NCBI RefSeq assembly: GCF_019966575.1
Contig: NZ_JAINFK010000005.1
Span: 62,001 to 126,000, forward strand
DNA from: Oricola cellulosilytica
GTDB taxonomy: Bacteria > Pseudomonadota > Alphaproteobacteria > Rhizobiales > Rhizobiaceae
Reading direction: 5' to 3'
DNA: 64,000 nucleotides
The notes below the pieces were generated by a model. It saw only the letters and a program-made list of their open reading frames with translations. It was not told the origin of the DNA and did not search any database. Shown piece by piece: positions 34,550 to 44,457 of the stretch. How positions within the stretch are numbered: position 1 is the first letter of the stretch; each line of letters begins with the position of its first letter. Both the position numbers and the translations under genes were made by a program.

Positions 34550-34840
34550 ATGGCTGAAATACCGCAGCTGCTGGTTCACGACCACGACGATAATGTCGGC
34601 GTCGTGGTCATCGAAGACCTGAAGGCGGGTACGGACATGCTGGTTTGCGTCACCCATGACAATTCCACCTTCCGCCTGACGTCCAACATGGATGTGCCCA
34701 TCGGCCACAAGGTCGCCCTGAAAGATCTGAAAACCGGTGATACGGCCATGAAGTATGGCGAGGATATCGGCAAGATCATCGCAGATATCAAAAAGGGTGA
34801 TCACGTTCACACCCACAACTGCAAAACGAAACGCTGGTAA
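34550..34840 (+). CDS. suyA: SuyA, (2R)-sulfolactate sulfo-lyase small subunit
   Basis: A 96-residue SAF-domain protein that resembles the N-terminal domain of altronate dehydratase (UxaA). It starts MAEIPQLLVHDHDDNVGVVV and contains PIGHKVALKDLKTGD near residue 50 and the final HVHTHNCKTKRW. Separation from the large domain as its own short gene, directly before the 393-residue partner and within the DHPS cluster, is the SuyA pattern. With SuyB it splits (R)-sulfolactate into pyruvate and sulfite. AAGGAAGAAAA precedes the start. Confidence 0.9.
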   Translation: MAEIPQLLVHDHDDNVGVVVIEDLKAGTDMLVCVTHDNSTFRLTSNMDVPIGHKVALKDLKTGDTAMKYGEDIGKIIADIKKGDHVHTHNCKTKRW

Positions 34841-34852
34841 GGAAACTCGACC

Positions 34853-36034
34853 ATGACATCCGATCCATCAACCCGGACCATCAACGCCTGGCGCCGTGAA
34901 AACGGCCGCGTCGGCGTCCGCAATCATGTCCTGATCCTTCCGGTAGACGACATCTCCAACGCCGCCTGTGAGGCGGTGGCCAACAACGTGAAGGGCACGA
35001 TGGCGATCCCTCACGCTTATGGCCGTCTGCAATTCGGCGAAGACCTTGAATTGCATTTCCGCACCATCATCGGCATCGGCGCCAACCCGAACGTCGCCGC
35101 GGTCGTCGTGATCGGCATCGAGCCGGAATGGACGAAGGTCATCGTCGACGGAATCGCGAAAACCGGAAAGCCGGTCGAGGGTTTCTCGATTGAGCAGAAG
35201 GGCGACTTCGAGACCATTCGCCAGGCGGGCTGGACAGCCAAGGAATACGTGCATTGGGCCACCGAGTTGCAGAAAGAGGAATGTGGCCTCACCGAGCTGT
35301 GGGTCTCGACCAAATGCGGTGAAAGCGACACCACCACCGGCCTGTCATCCTGCCCGACCGTCGGCAACATGTATGACAAGCTGCTGCCGCACGGCCTCTA
35401 CGGATGTTTCGGCGAAACCTCGGAGATAACCGGCGCCGAGCACATCTGCGAGAAACGCGCCGCCAATCCGGAAGCGGCCGAAAAGTTCATGAAGATATGG
35501 AAGGCTTATTCCGAGGACGTGATCTTCGCGCACCAGACCGACGATCTGTCGGACAGCCAGCCGACCAAGGGTAATATTTTGGGTGGGCTGACAACGATCG
35601 AGGAAAAGGCACTCGGTAACTTGGAGAAAATCGGCCGGACCTCGCAATACATCGACGCCATCGGCCCAGCGGAAACGCCGTCCAAGGGTCCCGGCCTGTA
35701 CTTCATGGACAGTTCGTCGGCAGCGGCGGAATGCGTCACCCTGATGGCGGCGGGTGGCTACGTCGTCCATACATTCCCGACCGGACAGGGCAACGTTGTC
35801 GGCAATCCGATCGTTCCGGTGATCAAGATTTCCGGCAACCCCCGCACGTTGCGAACCATGTCGGAACATATCGACGTAGATGTGACCGGTGTCCTGACCC
35901 GCGAGATGACGATAGACCAGGCCGGCAACGCGCTGATCGAGATGATCGCTCGCACCGCCAACGGTCGCTTCACCGCAGCAGAGGCCCTCGGTCACCGCGA
36001 ATTTTCGATGACAAAACTATACCGGAGCGCCTGA
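34853..36034 (+). CDS. suyB: SuyB, (2R)-sulfolactate sulfo-lyase large subunit
   Basis: A 393-residue protein homologous to the C-terminal part of altronate dehydratase, a metal-dependent lyase. It has [21 protein letters not shown] near residue 13, [20 protein letters not shown] near residue 152 with cysteines suited to metal binding, and [22 protein letters not shown] near residue 281. The substrate is sulfolactate rather than altronate, because of suyA upstream and HpsN in the same operon. The product sulfite is toxic and must be oxidised; no sulfite dehydrogenase gene is in the window. Stem-loop DNA follows. Confidence 0.9.
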   Translation: MTSDPSTRTINAWRRENGRVGVRNHVLILPVDDISNAACEAVANNVKGTMAIPHAYGRLQFGEDLELHFRTIIGIGANPNVAAVVVIGIEPEWTKVIVDGIAKTGKPVEGFSIEQKGDFETIRQAGWTAKEYVHWATELQKEECGLTELWVSTKCGESDTTTGLSSCPTVGNMYDKLLPHGLYGCFGETSEITGAEHICEKRAANPEAAEKFMKIWKAYSEDVIFAHQTDDLSDSQPTKGNILGGLTTIEEKALGNLEKIGRTSQYIDAIGPAETPSKGPGLYFMDSSSAAAECVTLMAAGGYVVHTFPTGQGNVVGNPIVPVIKISGNPRTLRTMSEHIDVDVTGVLTREMTIDQAGNALIEMIARTANGRFTAAEALGHREFSMTKLYRSA

Positions 36035-36050
36035 TCGAGGGCTCTACCCG

Positions 36051-36075
36051 CCGCCCGGCATCCCTCGCCGGGCGG
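36051..36075 (+). terminator. Stem-loop between suyB and the exporter gene
   Basis: CCGCCCGGC (36051-36059) pairs exactly with GCCGGGCGG (36067-36075) over a 7-base loop. It lies 16 bp after the suyB stop and 21 bp before the exporter ATG. There is no U-run, so partial termination or mRNA processing is more likely than a full stop. Confidence 0.55.
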
Positions 36076-36096
36076 TCTCGCCTTACCGGAAACTTG

Positions 36097-37104
36097 ATGC
36101 CAAATCTCTCCGTAAAATCAATCGGTTCACGCATGTCCGAGCTGTTTCCCGGGCTGTTGCTGGCGTTGACGGTGGCCACTGCAGCCAAGTTCCTGTCCGA
36201 GCATTACGGCGCGCCGGTCATGCTTTTCGCGCTGCTGATCGGAATGGCTTTCAATTTTCTCGCGCTGGATTCGCGTACGAAGCCGGGCATTGATTTCGCA
36301 TCCAGAACGCTCTTGCGCACAGGTATCGTGCTTTTGGGTACGCGCATCACTTTCGGTGACATCGCCTCCATCGGCCTGACCAGCTTTCTTACCGTGATCG
36401 CCCTGATCGGGCTGACGATCGGCAGTGGTTTCGTTTGCGCCCGATTGTTCAATCGCGGCTGGCGTTTCGCGTTGCTGACAGGCGGTTCGGTGGCCATCTG
36501 CGGTGCCTCGGCCGCGTTGGCGATAGCATCGGTCATTCCCCACAATGACAAGACCGAACGAAATCTGCTGTTCACGGTGGTTTCCGTCACCACGCTCTCT
36601 ACGATTGCGATGATCTTCTATCCGATCATTTTCCAGTTGATCGGACTTTCCGACAGCCAGAACGGCTTCCTTATTGGCGCGACCATTCACGATGTCGCCC
36701 AGGTCGTCGGCGCCGGTTATTCCATTTCGACGAAGGCGGGGGATGTGGCGACGATCGTCAAGCTGTTGCGCGTTTCCATGCTCCCGGTCGTGCTGATCGC
36801 CATCGTTTTCACCATGGCGAGCGCGCAGGGCAGCGGAAGCAAGGTGCGCTTGCCCCTGTTTGTGATCGGGTTCGCCGCGTTGACGGCAGCCAACAGTGTC
36901 GGCCTCTTTCCGGGGCCGGTTGCCGCCGGCGCGGTCAGCCTCTCGTCCTGGCTGCTGGTGGTCGCGATATCGGCGCTCGGCGTGAAGACCAACATGAAGG
37001 CAATGCTGGAATTGGGCTGGCGACATGTTGCAGTGGTGGTCGTTGAAACTCTTCTTCTTCTTGCGCTAGCCTTCGCCGCGCTCAAGACCGGCCTCCTACT
37101 TTGA
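36097..37104 (+). CDS. suyZ: SuyZ/YeiH-type putative sulfate exporter (PSE family)
   Basis: The ATG at 36097 gives 335 residues (MPNLSVKSIGSRMSELFPG); an upstream extension overlaps suyB and is not coding. About ten hydrophobic segments are seen. Family landmarks are FASRTLLRTGIVLLGTRITFGD near residue 66, LTGGSVAICGASAALAIASV near residue 128 and GATIHDVAQVVGAGYSIS near residue 194. This is the YeiH/Cons_hypoth698 group, whose member SuyZ lies beside suyAB in Paracoccus and is proposed to export sulfate formed from sulfonates. The position right after suyAB supports that role. The stem-loop upstream may reduce its expression relative to suyB. Confidence 0.87.
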   Translation: MPNLSVKSIGSRMSELFPGLLLALTVATAAKFLSEHYGAPVMLFALLIGMAFNFLALDSRTKPGIDFASRTLLRTGIVLLGTRITFGDIASIGLTSFLTVIALIGLTIGSGFVCARLFNRGWRFALLTGGSVAICGASAALAIASVIPHNDKTERNLLFTVVSVTTLSTIAMIFYPIIFQLIGLSDSQNGFLIGATIHDVAQVVGAGYSISTKAGDVATIVKLLRVSMLPVVLIAIVFTMASAQGSGSKVRLPLFVIGFAALTAANSVGLFPGPVAAGAVSLSSWLLVVAISALGVKTNMKAMLELGWRHVAVVVVETLLLLALAFAALKTGLLL

Positions 37105-37512
37105 TCGAATTCGCGCTTCGGTCTGCCGGAATCTTCAAATCTCCTCGCCAGAGCATCGCGATACTTCTGCACGCGGGCACATGACGGCGGGACATCGACG
37201 CTGCAGGGACTCGTGACTTGTTCACGCTGCGCTGAGGCAATCGAGTTCTTGCGCGAAGAGTGCAGGCTCGGCGGCCGGGGCTCTGCTGGCCGCGGATGCG
37301 GGGTTGAAACGGCGTCCTTACTGGCCGAGCGACGGCATTCGAGGGTTATCTCCGCTGCGTACGGACCGAAGACAGCAGGGCTGTGTAGGCTCGTGACAAA
37401 TATAGTTAAGAAATGGTTAATATTGTGATAGGGAAACGATGAGGTGGATTTGCAAGCACCAAGTATATTTATTAAATATCAATGACTTATTGTAATGAAA
37501 ATCAAATCTCTG
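37105..37512. other. 408-bp gap between suyZ and tRNA-Ser
   Basis: I see no convincing gene. The first 290 bp are GC-rich without a clear terminator; a 71-codon plus-strand frame (from GTG at 37213) resembles nothing. From about 37400 the sequence is markedly AT-rich, which is expected beside the tRNA 3' flank or at an island edge. Confidence 0.4.
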
Positions 37513-37602
<90 letters not shown>

Positions 37603-37958
37603 GGAAGCGCCTCTCTTGACATAAAATTCTCGCGACGCGCAACCAATTTCCAGTTTTTCGTGTGCCACACAGAAACCGGCAAAAGAGGGGTACGTTTTCC
37701 TAATAGGACGTTCTGACATGTTATCCATTCATAAGGTCAGAAATTTTCAATCTGGTACAAAGGCATGGCAAGCTGCTTCAAGCTCGAACCGACAAGTGAA
37801 AGGACCTTGAAATGAAGTCGCGATGAAGGACACCAAGGGACAGCACGGATCGAATGTTGATCCGCGTGCGATGAGGCGGCGCGATTAACACAAACCTAAC
37901 AGATTGCGGGCAAGTTCGAACGGCGGTCCCAAGAACGGGATTAGCCTCGAGCGGGATT
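37603..37958. other. 356-bp gap between tRNA-Ser and rlpA
   Basis: No gene is supported. Both the tRNA promoter (reading left) and the rlpA promoter (reading right) must lie here. AT-rich stretches near 37620 and 37730-37760 are candidates, but I cannot define boxes with confidence. Confidence 0.4.
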
Positions 37959-38948
37959 ATGTGTAACTCGTCTTCCGTCATGTCCATCGTCACAAGCAAA
38001 ACCAGTCCTTCAACCATGGTACTCTGTGCCATCGCACTTCTTGTCGCAGGTTGCTCCGCGTCGACACCGAAGGTGGGTTTGAAGTCCCCCAAAGGTATCT
38101 ATGCCGCAAACGGGGCCACCGCAGGGCCTGAGTATTTTTCGGCCGCGACTTACGGTGTCGCGGCCAGCCCGCGTGTCGCGACAGGGAAACGGCTGCCGCG
38201 CGGAGGCGGACGCGACCAGATCGGCAAGCCTTATACAGTGCGCGGTAAGACCTACCGTCCGACCGCCACGCCGAAGGAACAGGAAATCGGCAAGGCGTCA
38301 TGGTACGGCGCCGCATTTCACGGCCGATTGACTGCGAACGGCGAAGTCTACGACATGGATCACTTGACGGCCGCGCACAAGACGATGCCGCTACCAAGTT
38401 ATGCGCGGGTCACGAATATGGACAATGGCCGGTCGGTTATCGTTCGCGTAAACGATCGCGGCCCCTTCGCCGATGACCGGATTATCGATCTTTCGAAACG
38501 CGCCGCCGAGATTCTCGATTACACCAGCCGCGGCACCGCCCGGGTGAAGGTCGAATATGCGGGGCGTGCGCCTCTCCACGGCCGCGACGACGCCTTTCTT
38601 CTTGCCTCGATTCGGGGGGGCGACGGTGGACCAGCCTCGGACCGGTTTGGCGACCCTGCTTCCGATGTCCTGGTGGCCATGAGCGGGCCTTCGCCGAATC
38701 TGCGGCCCGCACCTCCGCAACCATTGCACCCATTGGGCGCCAACGCATTGACGACCGGCGGACCGGTGATGGCAAATGCAACGAACAAAAATGCATTCGT
38801 CGCGCCCGCGAACATTCCTGTTCCGGACAACCGCCCTTCGGTCTCTCTGGCCGGCGTCGCCATATCTGCCTATGCTGACATGCGGGTTGCGAGATCGTTT
38901 CGGTTCCTCGAGCCCGTCACGGCATCTACCGGTTGGAAGACCCGCTAA
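37959..38948 (+). CDS. rlpA: RlpA-family septal ring lytic transglycosylase lipoprotein
   Basis: The N terminus has a lipoprotein signal: VLCAIALLVAGCSAS with the lipobox cysteine near residue 32. The double-psi beta-barrel domain follows: IGKASWYGAAFHGRLTANGE near residue 110, LPSYARVTNMDNGRSVIVRVNDRGPF, and RIIDLSKRAAEILDY. RlpA proteins cleave naked glycan strands at division sites in studied cases. The C-terminal 120 residues are proline-rich and show no clear SPOR domain, so septal targeting may differ. The start could instead be the ATG seven codons later. dacC follows on the same strand. Confidence 0.88.
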   Translation: MCNSSSVMSIVTSKTSPSTMVLCAIALLVAGCSASTPKVGLKSPKGIYAANGATAGPEYFSAATYGVAASPRVATGKRLPRGGGRDQIGKPYTVRGKTYRPTATPKEQEIGKASWYGAAFHGRLTANGEVYDMDHLTAAHKTMPLPSYARVTNMDNGRSVIVRVNDRGPFADDRIIDLSKRAAEILDYTSRGTARVKVEYAGRAPLHGRDDAFLLASIRGGDGGPASDRFGDPASDVLVAMSGPSPNLRPAPPQPLHPLGANALTTGGPVMANATNKNAFVAPANIPVPDNRPSVSLAGVAISAYADMRVARSFRFLEPVTASTGWKTR

Positions 38949-39044
38949 TTTTCACGGCAGTGATACCGGATTTACGACCTGTTCGTTGCCTCGGCGTCCA
39001 AAAGTTTTATATCCGTGATGCATGAAAATTAGGTGGTGGAGCCG

Positions 39045-40214
39045 ATGACGACGCGTATTCTTGCACAGATAGTATTGCCCGCTCTGTTCGGCTTGGTGAG
39101 TCTGCTCGCCGCATCTGGTCAGTCAAATGCGCAACTGTTTGAAACGCGAGCGCAACAGGCGGTACTGCTAGACGCCAACACAGGAACAGTTCTGTATACG
39201 AAGAACGCTGACGACACCGTCCCGCCCGCGTCACTCGCAAAAATGATGACAATGGAGGTTGTGTTCAACGCGCTCAAGAGCGGTCGCCTCAACATGGATG
39301 ACGAGTTTCTGGTAAGCGAGTACGCGTGGCGGACCGGCGGAGCGGTTTCCGGCGGCTCGACCATGTTTGCCGAATTGAACTCCTCGATACGGCTGGAGGA
39401 TTTGATCAAGGGCGTCATTGTCCAATCAGCAAATGACGGTTGCATAATCATCGCCGAAGGGATGGCCGGGTCGGAGGATAACTTTGCACGCCTCATGACA
39501 GAACGAGCGCGCAACATTGGTTTGGAAAAATCGGTGTTCAAGAATTCAACGGGCCTGCCGGCCGAGGGCCAGGTCGTGACGATGCGGGAACTTGCCAAGC
39601 TCGCGAACTACCTTCAGCGCGAATACCCCGATCTGTATAAGCTCTATTCTTTGCGAGAATTCACCTGGAACAAGATCACTCAGCGAAACCGCAATCCGCT
39701 ATTGGCCATGGGGATTGGCGCGGATGGGGTAAAGACGGGCTTTACAGAGGAATCAGGCTACGCGATTGTCGGCTCGGTCAAGCGCGATGGAAGGCGGCTG
39801 ATAGCTGCTTTGAGTGGTATGACGGATGAACGCACACGAGCCGAAGAAGCGCGCAAGATTCTCGACTGGGGCGTCCGAGCATTTGAGTCCTACGAATTGT
39901 TCAAGAAGGATGAGCTGATCGGCAATGTTCGCCTCTATGGCGGCGAAATGCTTACGGTTCCCGTAACGGTGAGGGAAGATCTCGAGATTCTGCTGCCGAT
40001 CACGGAGCGGGACCGAATGAAAGCGCGTGTCGTGTATCAGGGGCCCGTGAAGGCGCCTGTACGCGCGGGCGATCAGATTGCGGCCCTCAAAATATGGATC
40101 GGGGACGATCTATCGCAAGAAACCCCGCTTTATGCAGCAGAAAGTGTGGGCAAGGGGCCAATTCACCGCCAGGCGCTGGACGCGATGTCGGAGCTGGTTC
40201 TTGGTTGGTTCTAG
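39045..40214 (+). CDS. dacC: D-alanyl-D-alanine carboxypeptidase (DacC/PBP5-6 family)
   Basis: This periplasmic class C penicillin-binding protein trims the terminal D-alanine from peptidoglycan pentapeptides. It has a signal peptide ([25 protein letters not shown]), then the active-site motifs SLAK (PPASLAKMM near residue 65), SAN (VQSANDGC near residue 128) and KTG ([13 protein letters not shown] near residue 230). A C-terminal beta domain and a membrane-contacting helix end ([11 protein letters not shown]) follow. An in-frame GTG lies at 39033, but ATG 39045 is preceded by AGGTGGTGGA. The 3' end overlaps the probable start of tmk. Confidence 0.92.
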   Translation: MTTRILAQIVLPALFGLVSLLAASGQSNAQLFETRAQQAVLLDANTGTVLYTKNADDTVPPASLAKMMTMEVVFNALKSGRLNMDDEFLVSEYAWRTGGAVSGGSTMFAELNSSIRLEDLIKGVIVQSANDGCIIIAEGMAGSEDNFARLMTERARNIGLEKSVFKNSTGLPAEGQVVTMRELAKLANYLQREYPDLYKLYSLREFTWNKITQRNRNPLLAMGIGADGVKTGFTEESGYAIVGSVKRDGRRLIAALSGMTDERTRAEEARKILDWGVRAFESYELFKKDELIGNVRLYGGEMLTVPVTVREDLEILLPITERDRMKARVVYQGPVKAPVRAGDQIAALKIWIGDDLSQETPLYAAESVGKGPIHRQALDAMSELVLGWF

Positions 40215-40968
40215 CGCGCGACCGGAAACTGGAAGGTCGTCTGGGTTCTTCATCACTTTCGAGGGCGGCGACGGCTCCGGCAAGTCGACACAGATTCGAC
40301 GGCTCGCCAGAAGGATTCGAAAGTCAGGCCTCGAGGTGACCGTTTCACGGGAGCCGGGTGGTACTCCTGGCGCTGAAGCCGTGCGGCACGTTGTTCTGGA
40401 TACCGGTGCGGCAGAGCCATTCGGTCCGTATCTCGAGGCCATTCTTTTCGCTTCGGCACGCAATGATCACGTAGAGCAACTGATCCGCCCGGCACTCAAA
40501 CAGGGGAGGGTGGTGTTGGTCGACCGCTTCATGGATTCAACGCGGGTTTATCAGGGTGCAGGGGAGAACCTCGATCCGGATTTCGTGGAAACCCTGGAGC
40601 GGGTTGCCGTTGCCGGCCTTGTGCCGGATCTCACCCTGATTCTCGATCTCGATCCGGAAGAGGGCTTGAAGCGTGCCCACGCACGGCGCGACGAAACGGT
40701 TCCCGCCGACAGGTTCGAGAAGGAGGATGTCGCCGCGCATCTTGCTCGCCGTCAGGCGTTCCTCGCGATAGCGGCTGCCGAACCGGAACGATGCAGGGTG
40801 ATAGACGCCTCAGGCGACGCCGAGCGGGTTGAAAAGCGGATTTGGGACACGGTTCGTTGGGTCATGGAAGAGCGCGCAATGCCAACGCAGAAACCCGCGA
40901 GAAATGGCGACAGATCCCCGTCAGAGGTACCCTCGGCCCACGATCGCCTGCTGGGATTCCGGGAGTAG
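40201..40968 (+). CDS. tmk: Thymidylate kinase
   Basis: Tmk makes dTDP from dTMP. The P-loop is [12 protein letters not shown], the DR motif is [15 protein letters not shown] near residue 105, and the lid region is [10 protein letters not shown]. No ATG lies between the dacC end and the P-loop in this frame. A TTG at 40201, with GGAG eight bases upstream and 14 bases overlapping dacC, would give a tail [12 protein letters not shown] ahead of the conserved core; the start is thus uncertain. The C terminus, with [18 protein letters not shown], is an extra disordered tail. Confidence 0.9.
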   Translation: MVGSSARPETGRSSGFFITFEGGDGSGKSTQIRRLARRIRKSGLEVTVSREPGGTPGAEAVRHVVLDTGAAEPFGPYLEAILFASARNDHVEQLIRPALKQGRVVLVDRFMDSTRVYQGAGENLDPDFVETLERVAVAGLVPDLTLILDLDPEEGLKRAHARRDETVPADRFEKEDVAAHLARRQAFLAIAAAEPERCRVIDASGDAERVEKRIWDTVRWVMEERAMPTQKPARNGDRSPSEVPSAHDRLLGFRE

Positions 40969-40972
40969 GGAT

Positions 40973-42031
40973 ATGAGTGACCTCGAAGCGCCTGAAACGC
41001 ATGACTCTCTTGAAGGGATCACCCCGCCGGTGATGACGCTTCGCGTGGAGGGGCACCTCGAGGAGCGGAAATTCCTGGCCAATGCGGTGCGTGAGAAACA
41101 ACTCCACCACGGCCTGATTTTCGAAGGCGAACGCGGCGTCGGCAAGGCGACGATCGCGTTTCATCTCGCCAATCTACTCTTGACCGGGGATGGCGGTTCG
41201 GTGGGTCACGATCTTCCCTCACCCGACGTCAACGCGTCGGGCTTCCGGCAGATCGTCCAAGGGTCACACCCAGGTTTGCTCTATCTTTCGCGTCCGCGGA
41301 ACGAGCAGAAGACGGGGTACAAATCAGCGATTACGATCGACGAAATACGCCGCGTGCAGCGTTTCTTCTCAATGACTGCCGCCCAGAACGATGCGTATCG
41401 GGTGGTCGTCATCGATCCAGTAAATGATCTGAACCGCAACGCGGCAAACGCACTGTTGAAATTGCTGGAGGAACCGCCGGCGCGCGCCGTTTTCATTCTG
41501 ATTGCGCACGGCACGGGCGGTTTGCTGCCGACAATCCGCTCGCGTTGCCAGATATTGAAGTTTGCTCCGTTATCGGACGTCGATGTCGGCACGATCGTCA
41601 GGAGACAGTTGGGCAATGTTGAGAACGCTCAGGCGGACCGCACTGCAGCTCTCGGCGGCGGCAGCGCGAGACGCGCTCTTGTGTTCGCGCGTTTCGGCGG
41701 GCTGGAACTCATGGAGGCATTAAGGACATATCTGGACACTCCGCTCCCCGATCCCCGCAAAGGGCATAAGCTTGCAGAAATAGCTGCAACGCGTGGGAGC
41801 GATATCCATCGCGACATTCTCCGAGAACTCTTGCTTGAGCGACTTCATGCCGAGGCAATGAGCGCGGCTCGACGCGGCAACTTGCCTGCGGCGGAAGCGG
41901 TCGCCGGCGCGGACATCGCTTTTCAGGAACGCATGCGTCTTGCCGATGCCTTCAATCTTGACCGCAAGCAGGAATTTCTGACCCTTCTGTCCGATATCCA
42001 CGATATCCTCCGCAGTGCACGCGCCGCATGA
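40973..42031 (+). CDS. holB: DNA polymerase III delta' subunit
   Basis: HolB is part of the clamp loader. The 352-residue protein has the AAA+ N terminus (FEGERGVGKATIAFHLANLLL near residue 45), a sensor-like region NDLNRNAANALLKLLEEPPARAVFIL near residue 150 and the arginine-finger segment IRSRCQ. The ATG at 40973 is 4 bp after the tmk stop and is preceded by GGGAGTAGGG. The tmk-holB-metG-tatD order is widely conserved in alphaproteobacteria. Confidence 0.93.
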   Translation: MSDLEAPETHDSLEGITPPVMTLRVEGHLEERKFLANAVREKQLHHGLIFEGERGVGKATIAFHLANLLLTGDGGSVGHDLPSPDVNASGFRQIVQGSHPGLLYLSRPRNEQKTGYKSAITIDEIRRVQRFFSMTAAQNDAYRVVVIDPVNDLNRNAANALLKLLEEPPARAVFILIAHGTGGLLPTIRSRCQILKFAPLSDVDVGTIVRRQLGNVENAQADRTAALGGGSARRALVFARFGGLELMEALRTYLDTPLPDPRKGHKLAEIAATRGSDIHRDILRELLLERLHAEAMSAARRGNLPAAEAVAGADIAFQERMRLADAFNLDRKQEFLTLLSDIHDILRSARAA

Positions 42032-42112
42032 TTTTTGTCCGGTGCGGCTTTTCTTTGCGGCGCGAAATCGGATAGAGCAGGGCACCGCTCGAACCACTTC
42101 AAACGAGACTTC

Positions 42113-43657
42113 ATGTCCGCGAAAGAACGCTTCTATATCACGACGCCGATTTTTTATCCCAACGGCGTTCCGCATATCGGGCACGCCTACACGGCGATAG
42201 CAACCGACGTGCTCGCCCGCTTTGCGCGCCATGACGGCAAGGACGTGCTTTTCCTGACCGGAACTGACGAACATGGCCAGAAAATGCAGCAGACAGCGGA
42301 GAAGGAAGGCATCAAGCCGATCGAACTTGCCGACCGCAACGCGGCGGTCTTTCAGTGCATGGTTGAGGCGCTGGGCTGCTCAAACGACGATTTCATCCGC
42401 ACCACGGAAGAGCGCCACAAGCGGTCCGTCCAGGAACTCTGGCGGCGCATGGAGGCGAACGGCGACATCTATCTGGGCAAGTATGGCGGCTGGTACTCGG
42501 TGCGCCAGGAAGCATATTTCGACGAGAGCGAAACGACAGTCGGTGAAGACGGGGTGCGCCGTGAGCCGCTCGGCTCCGAGGTCGAATGGGTGGAGGAGGA
42601 GAGCTACTATTTCCGCCTCTCCGCCTATGGCGACAGGCTACTCGAACTCTACGACAAGAACCCGGATTTCGTGTTGCCCGCCGAACGGCGCAACGAGGTA
42701 GCGAGTTTCGTCAAGAGCGGTCTGAAGGATCTGTCGATCTCACGCACGACCTTCGACTGGGGCATCCCCGTTCCCGGAAACGACGCGCATGTGATGTATG
42801 TCTGGGTCGATGCGCTCACGAACTACATCACCGCCGCAGGTTTTCCTGACGAGAACGCGGAGCGGTGGGCCTACTGGCCGGCCACGCACATCATCGGCAA
42901 GGACATCGTGCGCTTCCACGCCGTCTACTGGCCGGCCTTCCTGATGAGCGCCGGGGTCGAACTGCCGAAACGCGTCTTCGCGCACGGCTTCCTGTTCAAC
43001 AAGGGCGAGAAGATGTCGAAGTCGGTCGGAAACGTGGTCGACCCGTTTGCGCTTATCGACGCCTACGGCCTCGATCCGGTGCGCTACTTCTTCATGCGCG
43101 AGGTGCCGTTCGGCAATGACGGCTCTTACAGCCACGAGGCGATCGTTAACCGCATCAACGCCGATCTTGCCAACGGTCTTGGCAATCTTGCCCAGCGCTC
43201 GCTGTCGATGATCGCCAAGCACTGCGACGGTAAGGTGCCCGACAATTCGCGCCTGACGGAGGACGACCGCGCACTGTTCGGGAAGACCGAGGGGATTCTG
43301 AAAGACGCGCGCGACGCGATGGGGAGGCAGGCGATCCACCGGGCGCTCGAATCGATCTTCACGCTCGTCGCCGACGCCGACCGTTACATCGACGCTCAGG
43401 CGCCTTGGGCGCTACGAAAGACCGACCCCGAGCGCATGGCGACAGTGCTCTACACTGTCGCCGAGACGGTCCGCCGTATCGCGATCATGGTGCAGCCGTT
43501 CATGCCGGCCTCCGGCGAACGATTGCTCAATCTTCTTGCGGTAGGCGAGGGTGCCCGGGATTTCGCAAGCATTGACCGGATGCTTGTTTCGGGTACCGAG
43601 CTACCGGCGCCCGTCGGCGTATTCCCGCGATATGTCGAGAAAACTGACGCGGCATGA
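42113..43657 (+). CDS. metG: Methionyl-tRNA synthetase
   Basis: The 514-residue class I synthetase attaches methionine to tRNA-Met. The HIGH motif is in [19 protein letters not shown] near residue 11, and the KMSKS loop is [13 protein letters not shown] near residue 300. It is the shorter form without the C-terminal dimerising tRNA-binding domain, and the zinc-knuckle cysteines of the long form are missing, as is usual in this class. The stop overlaps tatD by ATGA. An 81-bp gap separates it from holB. Confidence 0.97.
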   Translation: MSAKERFYITTPIFYPNGVPHIGHAYTAIATDVLARFARHDGKDVLFLTGTDEHGQKMQQTAEKEGIKPIELADRNAAVFQCMVEALGCSNDDFIRTTEERHKRSVQELWRRMEANGDIYLGKYGGWYSVRQEAYFDESETTVGEDGVRREPLGSEVEWVEEESYYFRLSAYGDRLLELYDKNPDFVLPAERRNEVASFVKSGLKDLSISRTTFDWGIPVPGNDAHVMYVWVDALTNYITAAGFPDENAERWAYWPATHIIGKDIVRFHAVYWPAFLMSAGVELPKRVFAHGFLFNKGEKMSKSVGNVVDPFALIDAYGLDPVRYFFMREVPFGNDGSYSHEAIVNRINADLANGLGNLAQRSLSMIAKHCDGKVPDNSRLTEDDRALFGKTEGILKDARDAMGRQAIHRALESIFTLVADADRYIDAQAPWALRKTDPERMATVLYTVAETVRRIAIMVQPFMPASGERLLNLLAVGEGARDFASIDRMLVSGTELPAPVGVFPRYVEKTDAA

Positions 43658-44457
43658 ATTCGATGCCGGTACTGATCGACAGCCACTGTCACCTCGACTT
43701 CCCCGATTTTGAGGAAGAGCGCGATCAGATCGTGCAGCGTGCGCGCGCGGCAGGGCTCGTGCGGATGGTCACGATTTCGACGAAAGTGCAGGAATTTTCA
43801 CGCATTCAAAAAATTACGGCTGCCTATGACGATGTTTATTGTTCCATCGGAACTCATCCGCACCACGCCGATAAGGAACTCGACGTCAGCGCCGATGATC
43901 TGGTCCGAATAGCTGAAGGCAAGAAGGTTGTGGCGATCGGTGAAGCCGGTCTCGATTATTTCTACGATAATGCGCCACGCGAGGCACAGGCAGAAGGGTT
44001 CCGCCGCCATATCGATGCCGCTCGTCGAACAGGGCTGCCACTCATAATCCACGCACGCGACGCAGATGAAGATGTTGCTGGCATATTGAGGGAGGAAGTC
44101 GAAGGAAAGGGGACGTTCCCCTTTGTCCTGCACTGCTTCTCCTCAGGACGGGCACTCGCGGAAGTCGGGATTGCGCTCGGTGGGTACGTATCCTTTTCCG
44201 GAATCCTGACTTTCAAGAAGTCTGAGAAACTTCGCGCAATTGCACGCGATCTACCGTCGGAACGTATTCTTGTGGAAACCGACGCTCCTTATCTCGCGCC
44301 GCAGCCGTACCGCGGAAAAAGGAACGAACCGGCCATGGTCGAACACACCGCCGCGACCCTAGCTGACGTGAGAGGGGTCGATCTCAGGGAGATCGCCCAG
44401 ATGACGACCGAGAATTTTTATAGTCTGTTCTCCAAGGTGCCACGCCACGATGCCTGA
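43654..44457 (+). CDS. tatD: TatD-family metal-dependent hydrolase
   Basis: A 267-residue TIM-barrel amidohydrolase-like protein, possibly a DNase or a quality-control enzyme. Metal-ligand motifs are [14 protein letters not shown] near residue 9, the [10 protein letters not shown] segment near residue 95, [11 protein letters not shown] near residue 130, HCFSSG, and the [19 protein letters not shown] region near residue 208. The ATG overlaps the metG stop; a second ATG three codons later is possible. The stop is overlapped by 8 bases by the MBL-fold gene, so the three are coupled. Confidence 0.93.
   Translation: MNSMPVLIDSHCHLDFPDFEEERDQIVQRARAAGLVRMVTISTKVQEFSRIQKITAAYDDVYCSIGTHPHHADKELDVSADDLVRIAEGKKVVAIGEAGLDYFYDNAPREAQAEGFRRHIDAARRTGLPLIIHARDADEDVAGILREEVEGKGTFPFVLHCFSSGRALAEVGIALGGYVSFSGILTFKKSEKLRAIARDLPSERILVETDAPYLAPQPYRGKRNEPAMVEHTAATLADVRGVDLREIAQMTTENFYSLFSKVPRHDA

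Noticed and set aside
34550-36034. Altronate dehydratase UxaA split in two by a frameshift
   Set aside because: Both parts have own ribosome sites and start codons with a 12-bp gap, and the separate small and large subunits are the normal SuyA/SuyB form.
37213-37428. 71-codon frame after suyZ
   Set aside because: GTG start, no ribosome site, no hydrophobic or family pattern; crosses into the AT-rich tRNA flank.
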